Shown: positions 7,256 to 12,654 of the stretch, one piece after another | Numbering within the stretch: the stretch's first letter is position 1 | Layout: each line of letters begins with the position of its first letter | Source: an uncultured Planctomycetota bacterium | GTDB taxonomy: Bacteria > Planctomycetota > UBA1135 > GCA-002686595 | Length of the DNA: 13,488 nucleotides | Assembly (NCBI GenBank): GCA_903829565.1 | Contig: CAIKQM010000626.1 | Span: 1 to 13,488 of the forward strand | Direction of reading: 5' to 3' | Notes under the pieces: generated by a model | What the model saw: only the letters and a program-made list of their open reading frames with translations | Database searches by the model: none | What the model was told of the DNA's origin: nothing | Made by a program: the position numbers and the translations under genes

Positions 7256-9898
7256 TCAGTCGCGCTCGACGCGCGAGGAGGGACGCAGTTGCGCGGGGCT
7301 GGGCTCCAGCTCCTGCGGAATGACGATCTGGGCCTTCAAGAGGACCAAGATCTTGCGGTTGGAAACGTAGTGGCCCTTACGGTCGAAGAAGAACGACACG
7401 ATCGGGATCTTGTTGACGATCGGCACGCCGCTCGACTGGTCTTGACGGTCGCTGACCTTCAAGCCACCGAGCAACACGGTGCCGCCGTCCGGCATCGGGA
7501 TCGAGGTGCGCACGCGGCGCAAGTCGACTTCCGGCAGCTGGATGGTGACGGAGTTCTGCGAACCCAGCGTGGTCACGATCTCCGCCAACGGACGGCGCAG
7601 TTCGGCCACCGTCGGGCGCAGCTCGAGAGTGATGAAGCGGCGATCCGCCGACACCACCGGGCGCACGTCGAGGATCACACCGTCTTGCACCACCGCCACG
7701 ATCGGGTCGGCGATGCTCGCGCCTTGCGCGATTTCGACGTTGAAGTCCTGGACATAGGCGACTTGGTTCAGCACCGACAGGTTGCCGCGCGCGGTGTTGT
7801 GCACCGTGATGCGCGGGCTGGTGACCAACTCGACGCGCTCCGACTTGCTCACGGCGCGCACCACCATCTGGAGTTGCAGGTCGTTCAAGTAGGTCCACTG
7901 GAACGACAGGCCACCCGAGCCGACGAGGACGTCCTCGTCACCCAAGGTCGTGTCGTACAGCTCTTCGACGCGGGCGCGCATCTCTTGGTTCGAGCTGCGG
8001 TCGTAGAACGCGCCTACGTCCGTGCCTTGACCAATCTCGCTGCCCAGGTCGCTTTGCGTGGAGGCATCACCGAAGTCGTTGAAGAACGTGTTGGTGCCGG
8101 GGCCCGGCTGACCAAGACCACGGAAGTCAACGCCGATGTCTTCGAGGAAGTTGTCTTGCACCGACAGGAAGCGCGCTTGGATGTCGACCATGATGCCGGT
8201 CGCTTCGCGCAGGTCCTGCAGGAGCTTGACGATCATCTCGTGCACTTCCGGCGTCTGGTTGACGACCATCGTGCCGTTGCTGATGCGCAAGCTGTTGTCC
8301 GGATCCGCATCCCACGAGCCCGGGGCCACGTTGTTGCGGATCAAGGTGTCGAGCTGATCGCCCGTCACCACGTTGGCTTCGCGCTCGGTGGCTTCTTCTT
8401 CGGACAGCTGCACGCCGCCCGACGGAGCCACGTTCATCTCGCGACCCGGGAAGTCCGGGATCGGACGGATGAGGTCGTTGACCTCGTAGGTCTTCAGGAC
8501 CTGACCGCCCTTGAGCTCGTCCTTGACGATGAACTTGACGACGCCGTCTTGCACCTTCCAGCGCAGCGACTCGCTCGTCTCGGCCATCAGGTCGAGCAGC
8601 TTCTTGACGCTGCGCTCGGGCAGGTCGAGCTTGACGGTGCGCTGCTCTTCATCGAGCTCCTCCATGACCTTGGGGGAGATGACGAAGTTGACTTGCGACA
8701 CGCTCTGCAAGAACGCGGCCACTTCTTCCAGCGGGGAACCTTCGCCATCGGCGCCGAGGAACTTCGGCGTGATGATGGTCGAGTCCAGGCGCGCCAGCAC
8801 GGCAGCCTTCTCACCGCTCGGGTCAGAAGACAGAGCCGAGAACTCCAGCGGCTTGCGCTGGCTGACTTCGGACCAACGCTTGAGATCGTCGAACACGAGC
8901 GCCTCGGTCTGAGGCACGTTCATCGTGTCGAGCTCTTCAATCGTGCGGATCCACTGCTCGCGGTAGTGGCGACGATTGTTCTCGTCCGCTTGGGAGTGAC
9001 GCATGTCACGCGCGGTTTGGCGCAGTTCCATGGCGTCCTTGTTGCCCGGCGCTTCAACCAAGATCTGGTTGGTCAACGCTTCGGCCTTGGCGTAGTCCTC
9101 GGCGAGGAACGCGGTGTTGGCTTCGGCGTAGAGCTGGCGCAGCTTGTTCTCGAAGTACGAAGCTTCTTCGGCTTCCTTGGCGGCGCGCGCCTTGGCAGCC
9201 TCGTCTTCGCGACGCTTCATCTCGCTGGCGACAGCCTCTTCGCTCATGCGCACGGCGGCTTCGAGCTGGCCTTGCACGGCCTTCAGCTCGAGCGAGCCCT
9301 GCGCGATCAGCGGGTTGTAGCGCACGATCATCTCGGCCGCGCGGAACTCGTCGATGGCCGTGGCGTAATCACCCTGCGCGAGGGCGGTCTTGCCACGGAT
9401 CGAGTGGTCCTCGGCTGCCATGCGCGCTTGCGCACGACGCACGACCTCTTGTTCGGTCGCGTCCTCCAAGAACGCGGCGGCGCCGGCGTAGCGGTCGCCC
9501 ATGAGGGCTTCCACTTTGCGCAGCTTCTCGCGTGCCGAGGTGCTCTCGTTGTCGGTTTCGAGGGCGGTGGCGTAGCTCCGCAACGCAGCCGAGAGATCGG
9601 CGCGCTCGAGAGCACGGTCACCTTCGCGCTCGAACTCCTGCGACAAGAAGCGGCCTTGCTGACGCTGGCGCTCGAGGCGCGCTTGGTCGTCAGTCAACTG
9701 ACCGTCTTGCGAGGTGGTAGCCGACGGCGCTGCAGCGTCCGCTCGGACCGCGGCCGCTTCGACTACGACCGCCTCGGGGGCAGACGGAGTCGGCGTGGCC
9801 GAGGACGGGGCGATATCCGCACGCTCGGTTTGGGACGGGGTAGCGCACGCGCCCGGGAGCGCCGCGAGGAGGGGAACGAGGATCGACCTCAGCTGCAT
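7256..9898 (-). CDS. Secretin-domain lipoprotein A, with TPR-like N-terminal region
   Basis: Paralogue of the following gene, 880 aa from the ATG at 9898. That start puts a hydrophobic segment and lipobox-like PGAC (C18) at the N terminus. The frame stays open to 10084 but would add 62 residues with no signal sequence. After a low-complexity Ala/Pro/Ser linker (~25-65), residues ~80-300 are helical with TPR-like elements (ERADLSAALRSYATALETD; GDYATAIDEFRAAEMIV; EDYAKAEALTNQILVEAP) and an Ala/Glu/Lys coiled-coil-like stretch (225-250). N-domain-like units lie at ~375-460 and ~515-565. The secretin domain (~568-860) shares IGVDFRGL (588-595), LSFQWTYLND, VILDVRP, MPDGGTVLLGGL and VPIVNKIPIVSFFF (825-838) with protein B. 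The canonical VPxLGDIP/LGxLF ending is altered in both. Likely first gene of a two-gene operon. A Shine-Dalgarno is poor: GAAGGG lies 14 bases upstream. Confidence 0.86.
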   Translation of the reverse strand: MQLRSILVPLLAALPGACATPSQTERADIAPSSATPTPSAPEAVVVEAAAVRADAAAPSATTSQDGQLTDDQARLERQRQQGRFLSQEFEREGDRALERADLSAALRSYATALETDNESTSAREKLRKVEALMGDRYAGAAAFLEDATEQEVVRRAQARMAAEDHSIRGKTALAQGDYATAIDEFRAAEMIVRYNPLIAQGSLELKAVQGQLEAAVRMSEEAVASEMKRREDEAAKARAAKEAEEASYFENKLRQLYAEANTAFLAEDYAKAEALTNQILVEAPGNKDAMELRQTARDMRHSQADENNRRHYREQWIRTIEELDTMNVPQTEALVFDDLKRWSEVSQRKPLEFSALSSDPSGEKAAVLARLDSTIITPKFLGADGEGSPLEEVAAFLQSVSQVNFVISPKVMEELDEEQRTVKLDLPERSVKKLLDLMAETSESLRWKVQDGVVKFIVKDELKGGQVLKTYEVNDLIRPIPDFPGREMNVAPSGGVQLSEEEATEREANVVTGDQLDTLIRNNVAPGSWDADPDNSLRISNGTMVVNQTPEVHEMIVKLLQDLREATGIMVDIQARFLSVQDNFLEDIGVDFRGLGQPGPGTNTFFNDFGDASTQSDLGSEIGQGTDVGAFYDRSSNQEMRARVEELYDTTLGDEDVLVGSGGLSFQWTYLNDLQLQMVVRAVSKSERVELVTSPRITVHNTARGNLSVLNQVAYVQDFNVEIAQGASIADPIVAVVQDGVILDVRPVVSADRRFITLELRPTVAELRRPLAEIVTTLGSQNSVTIQLPEVDLRRVRTSIPMPDGGTVLLGGLKVSDRQDQSSGVPIVNKIPIVSFFFDRKGHYVSNRKILVLLKAQIVIPQELEPSPAQLRPSSRVERD

Positions 9899-9904
9899 GA
9901 TGCT

Positions 9905-9910
9905 TTTAGA
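9905..9910 (-). promoter_or_regulatory. -10-like hexamer 6 bases before the secretin A start
   Basis: TCTAAA on the minus strand (4 of 6 to TATAAT) is separated from the ATG at 9898 by AGCATC, the same 6-base spacing as the hexamers before the HAD and glycosylase genes. No clear -35 is present; the palindrome at 9924-9936 covers that position. This is one of two candidate promoters for the secretin genes. Confidence 0.3.
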
Positions 9911-9923
9911 AACCCTTCGAGTG

Positions 9924-9936
9924 GTCAGAGTCTGAC
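9924..9936. promoter_or_regulatory. Operator-like 13-bp palindrome upstream of secretin A
   Basis: GTCAGA-G-TCTGAC is a perfect inverted repeat around one central base. Its right half-site recurs as TCTGAC at 9946-9951 within the neighbouring direct repeat, giving three copies of the half-site. It lies 26-38 bases upstream of the start codon, where it would cover the -35 region of the nearby -10-like hexamer. Binding by a regulator is inferred only. Confidence 0.4.
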
Positions 9937-9979
9937 GTTGGGTGGTCTGACGTTGGATCTCGGGTGCCTGGATCTCGGG
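9930..9979. repeat. Two adjacent pairs of short direct repeats, both with 15-bp period
   Basis: GTCTGACGTTGG occurs at 9930-9941 and 9945-9956; GGATCTCGGG occurs at 9955-9964 and 9970-9979. Both pairs repeat with a 15-base offset and abut one another just upstream of the secretin A gene. The period is a multiple of three and the minus-strand frame of secretin A is open here, but this stretch lies before the lipoprotein start and I take it as noncoding. Confidence 0.65.
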
Positions 9980-10216
9980 AGCCCGCGTGCGGTCACAGGT
10001 CCCTCGTGGACCACACCTCATGCCAAGACGCAACAATCGACACGCAACGGAGAGGCTCCGCGGTGTGTGAAGCAAACTTGGCACTCGCTAGCGACACAAG
10101 AGCGTCGCGGGCGGGGAAGGAGGTGGTCAACGTGGTGCTGGGGGGCTGGTTTCGTCGCGCATTCCGTGACCGTGGTGCGGTCGCTGAGCACGCAAGCGAA
10201 ACGTGGGGGGATTTGT

Positions 10217-10270
10217 CTCTTGTCTCTACTCCCCAAACCGGAGCCCGGTCGGAGAAGTGGGGAACAAGAG
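10217..10270. ncRNA. Candidate structured RNA element: three nested helices
   Basis: Three pairs of complementary arms nest without crossing: CTCTTGT (10217-10223) with ACAAGAG (10264-10270); TCCCC (10230-10234) with GGGGA (10259-10263); ACCGG (10237-10241) with CCGGT (10245-10249) closing a 3-base loop. That gives 17 perfect base pairs within 54 bases, broken by internal loops. The strand is undecided; the minus strand would place it in the leader of the secretin genes. No family is recognised and no terminator T-run follows. Confidence 0.4.
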
Positions 10271-10438
10271 GGGGGCAAGATAGCGGTGGCGGTGGTGAGG
10301 GTCAACCAAGGAGACGCCTAGAGTGTCGATTCGTGGCGACTTCTCGACGACTTCCGGTTGGACCCTGACTCCGTTGCCAACTTGACTTGCGGGTGAGGCA
10401 AGTGCGCGCTTTACCCCGAGGAGCGCGGGAAGTTACAG

Positions 10439-10464
10439 GCCGAGGCGCGCCTTCCAGGCTCGGC
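10439..10464 (-). other. Hairpin at the predicted 5' end of the secretin leader
   Basis: GCCGAG (10439-10444) pairs with CTCGGC (10459-10464), and CCT pairs with AGG inside it around a TCC loop. It lies directly downstream, on the minus strand, of the candidate promoter at 10473-10499, so it would form at the extreme 5' end of that transcript. It could instead be a remnant of a terminator for the glycosylase gene, but no T-run follows it. Confidence 0.3.
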
Positions 10465-10472
10465 ACCGCAAG

Positions 10473-10499
10473 ATGATAGGCGATCTAAGCTATTGCCAA
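10473..10499 (-). promoter_or_regulatory. Candidate upstream promoter for the secretin leader
   Basis: On the minus strand TTGGCA (10494-10499, 4 of 6 to TTGACA) is followed after 15 bases by TATCAT (10473-10478, 5 of 6 to TATAAT). The spacing is shorter than the usual 16-18. The stretch is noticeably AT-rich against its surroundings and begins just after the glycosylase stop codon. If used, it gives a leader of about 565 bases before secretin A. Confidence 0.4.
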
Positions 10500-10503
10500 A
10501 TAA

Positions 10504-11223
10504 CTACTTGCGGGCAACAGGCAGCCCTAGTTCGCGCATCGCGAGCTGGATGTCCTTCCAACATTCCTTCTTGTCCTCGGGTACGCGCAGCAGGTGTTCG
10601 GGGTGGAAGGTGACGATCACCTTGGCTCCCGCGTGCACGTGGACGCGCCCACGCAGCTGGTCCAGACTGGAATTGCTGCCGAGCAACTGATTCCCCGCCT
10701 CCGCTCCCAAGGCCACCAGCACGCGCGGCTGCAACTGCTGGATCTGCTGCTCCAGCCACGGGGCACAGGCCTGTGCTTCCTCGGGCAAGGGGGCGCGGTC
10801 GTCGGGCGGCCGGCACTTAAGGCGGTGCGTGATGGCGACCTGTTCGCGCCGCAGCCCCATGCCTTTTTCGATGATGTCGGTCAGCAACTGGCCGGCCCGG
10901 CCAGCGAAGGGCAGCGCGCGCGCCTCGTCTTCGGCGCCGGGCGCATTGCCGACAAACAGCACCCCGGCCTGGCCTGTGCCGTCGGCGCACACGGAGCGGG
11001 CGCGAAGGCTGCCTAAGGGGCAAGCGCGGCAGGCTTCCACCGCGGCCGGCAGCTGAACGGGTGCTTGCACCTCCGCCTTGGCCGGTGCCTCCACCGACCG
11101 AGCGCGTGCCACACCCCGCTGGGCTGCACGACGCGCATGAGCCGCCAGCGCCGCGCCCAAATCGGCGAGTTCCTGCTGCGGGTCCGGCAGCTCTTCCCCT
11201 GCGCTCGAGGCCTCCGTGCTCAT
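10504..11223 (-). CDS. Uracil-DNA glycosylase, family 4-like, Fe-S type
   Basis: Base-excision-repair enzyme removing uracil from DNA in the cytoplasm (family inference), 239 aa. After a variable, Ala-rich N-terminal region (~1-60), the four cysteines of the family's iron-sulfur cluster are present: C65 and C68 in CRACP, C137 in KCRPP and C153, a CX2C-X68-C-X15-C layout. The phosphate/uracil-binding regions are recognisable: GNAPGAEDEARALPFAGRAG (92-111), LKCRPPDDRAPLPEE (135-149) and FHPEHLLRVPEDKK (206-219), the last carrying the HP motif. Two deviations stand out: Asn93 where family 4 usually has Glu in GE(A/G)PG, and His133 where the segment before KCRPP usually has Asn. The motif-3 residue after HP is Glu. 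Divergent from the TPR lipoprotein gene across 41 bases. Start at the ATG at 11223; no Shine-Dalgarno is seen. Confidence 0.85.
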   Translation of the reverse strand: MSTEASSAGEELPDPQQELADLGAALAAHARRAAQRGVARARSVEAPAKAEVQAPVQLPAAVEACRACPLGSLRARSVCADGTGQAGVLFVGNAPGAEDEARALPFAGRAGQLLTDIIEKGMGLRREQVAITHRLKCRPPDDRAPLPEEAQACAPWLEQQIQQLQPRVLVALGAEAGNQLLGSNSSLDQLRGRVHVHAGAKVIVTFHPEHLLRVPEDKKECWKDIQLAMRELGLPVARK

Positions 11224-11229
11224 GCCGCG

Positions 11230-11235
11230 ATCGTA
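11230..11235 (-). promoter_or_regulatory. -10-like hexamer before the uracil-DNA glycosylase gene
   Basis: TACGAT on the minus strand (4 of 6 to TATAAT) lies 6 bases before the ATG, the same spacing as at the HAD gene. No good -35 hexamer is present. It lies in the 41-base divergent gap, so any promoter elements for the two genes must be very compact and may overlap. Confidence 0.3.
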
Positions 11236-11264
11236 CCGCGCAGCCGCGCTTGGGATACAGTTAG

Positions 11265-12623
11265 ATGTCCCGACCTATGTATTTGGAGCGCAACACTCTG
11301 CACCTACGTCCCGCCGGCTTCCTGGTGCAAGGAGCTGCGTGGGCGTGTGTGCTGCTGCTGGCGGGTTGTGGCGAGCGTGTGGTGGAGGCGGGGGCTGGTT
11401 CCGCGTCCGGTGCTGCGGCAAGCACAGCGCCCGTCGTGACCATGGGCCCGCGCTTCGACAGCGTGGAGCGCAGCCTCGATGCCGAGGTGGTGCGCTTGCG
11501 CGCCGCACTCGACTTTGGGCATGTGACCGAACTGGAGGCGCTGCTGCCTGCCGCCTCGCGTGCGGGTCGCGAGGAGCCCTGCTTGCGTGCGCGTGCGATG
11601 GCCTTGATGGGCCGGCGCATCGAGGCCTTGCGCTTGTTGGCCGAGGCCAAGCAAGCGCAGCCGTGGAATCCGGATGTGGGTTCGACCGCGGCCGAGATCT
11701 ACGCCGGTGCAGGAGCTTTTGACGACGCGTTGCGCGAGATTTTGGCGCTCGAGAAAGTCTCCAAGCTCGAGCCCGCAGTGTTGCGTGCACGTGGTGTGGC
11801 GATGTTGCTCAAAGAAGGTGGCGCGACCACTGGCTTGGCGCTGCTTGAGCAAGCGCGCGCGGGAGATCCGCTGTTGCCGTTCACGCAACGCGCCTTGGCG
11901 CAAGCACACTTGCTGGTAGGCAAGGAGCGCGCCAAAGCCAAGGACTTGCCGGGGGCGTTGCTGCATGCGCGCGCCAGTGGCGAACTGGATGCGCTCGATG
12001 TCGATGGGCAACGCTTTTTGTCAGAGTGCTTGGCTGCCACCGGCTTGCATGCCGAGGCGCGCCGCGTGCTGGACGGCTTGGCCGCGCGTGGCGTGGCGAT
12101 TGGTGCCGAGATTGCCTTGCTCGAAAAGCGCGCCGGTTTTGACGCCTTGTTGCGCGGCAAGCAGCACGAAGCACTCGATCACTTCGCAGCCGCTCGCCGG
12201 GCTGGTTTGGACGAGGACGCCTTGGGCTCCGCCGCGCAGTTGCTGCGCGAGGCCGCGAGCGAGGAAGTGACTGCGGGTGTCGAGGCCTTCGCACAGGGCG
12301 AACTCGCCGCAGCGAGCGAGCGCTTTGAACGCGCCTTGCGTTGGGAACCGGATCAACTGGCGGCGATGAATCACCTAGCGGTGTGCCGCATGAAGCAAGC
12401 TCAGCCGCAGCAGGCGGCAGAGTTGTGGCGGCGCGTGCTCGACATTGCGCGTGACGAACGCCTGGAGCTGCCGGAGCCAGTGCATGTGAACTTGGCGCGC
12501 GCGCTGGCGGAAACGGGTGATGTGGAAGGGGCCAAGCTGGTGCTACTCGAGCACTTGGACCGCAATCCCTCCAGCCCGTGGGTGCGTGAGACCGAGCGCG
12601 CTCTGCAGCAGTTGTCGCGTTAG
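11265..12623 (+). CDS. TPR-type lipoprotein of unknown function
   Basis: 452-aa predicted exported lipoprotein. The N terminus has basic residues, a hydrophobic core (about 19-34) and a clear lipobox LAGC with C35. The mature protein is almost entirely helical, with degenerate repeats built like TPRs: small residues at helix-packing positions and ALxxxP-type ends. Examples are GAFDDALREILALEKVSKLEP, GKQHEALDHFAAARRAG, and the best-formed pair near residues 335-392 (GELAAASERFERALRWEPDQ, then QPQQAAELWRRVLDIA). Such repeats mediate protein-protein contacts; no catalytic domain is visible. The ATG at 11265 is used here; the ATG at 11277 (Met5) is an equally possible start, keeping the signal peptide. 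No Shine-Dalgarno is clear. It is divergent from the glycosylase gene and convergent with another TPR-like gene. A role with the secretins is possible by location only. Confidence 0.75.
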   Translation: MSRPMYLERNTLHLRPAGFLVQGAAWACVLLLAGCGERVVEAGAGSASGAAASTAPVVTMGPRFDSVERSLDAEVVRLRAALDFGHVTELEALLPAASRAGREEPCLRARAMALMGRRIEALRLLAEAKQAQPWNPDVGSTAAEIYAGAGAFDDALREILALEKVSKLEPAVLRARGVAMLLKEGGATTGLALLEQARAGDPLLPFTQRALAQAHLLVGKERAKAKDLPGALLHARASGELDALDVDGQRFLSECLAATGLHAEARRVLDGLAARGVAIGAEIALLEKRAGFDALLRGKQHEALDHFAAARRAGLDEDALGSAAQLLREAASEEVTAGVEAFAQGELAAASERFERALRWEPDQLAAMNHLAVCRMKQAQPQQAAELWRRVLDIARDERLELPEPVHVNLARALAETGDVEGAKLVLLEHLDRNPSSPWVRETERALQQLSR

Positions 12624-12625
12624 CG

Positions 12626-12640
12626 AGTTGTGACTCAACT
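12626..12640. other. Weak hairpin between convergent genes
   Basis: AGTTG-TGACT-CAACT forms a perfect 5-bp stem with a 5-base loop in the 31-base gap between the two convergent TPR-type genes. It could act as a small bidirectional terminator, but it is short, not GC-rich and lacks a T-run on either strand. Confidence 0.25.
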
Positions 12641-12654
12641 AGCGTGGTGTAGGT

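Larger units (their letters stand above)
9899..10503. other. 605-base gene-free region rich in inverted and direct repeats
   Basis: No reading frame here has a convincing start or a protein-like composition. Besides the repeats listed separately, it holds short perfect hairpins: CGGAG/CTCCG (10048-10060), GACCG/CGGTC (10168-10182) and ACTTGC/GCAAGT (10385-10403). The density of complementary arms suggests a structured leader of the secretin message or a small RNA. It matches no RNA class I can name: I see no tRNA, tmRNA, RNase P or SRP signature. There is no long T-run on either strand typical of an intrinsic terminator. Confidence 0.5.

Noticed and set aside
9899..10084. An upstream start for secretin A at 10084, adding 62 residues.
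   Set aside because: It would bury the signal peptide and lipobox inside the protein; the ATG at 9898 places C18 in the same position as in the paralogue.
10217..10270. The nested helices as a tRNA or tRNA-like gene.
   Set aside because: Arm sizes and order do not match a cloverleaf and there is no T-loop sequence or anticodon arm.
10018..10305. Short reading frames inside the 605-base gap (for example 10018-10305 on the minus strand, 9964-10368 on the plus strand).
   Set aside because: Composition is not protein-like, no ribosome-binding site or motif is evident, and they run through the repeats and hairpins.
4987..10321. Very long plus-strand open frames opposite both secretin genes (4987-7239 and 7013-10321).
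   Set aside because: They mirror the secretin genes, are rich in Arg/His/Val/Leu/Gln with no domain motif, and arise from the strong third-position GC bias of the real genes.
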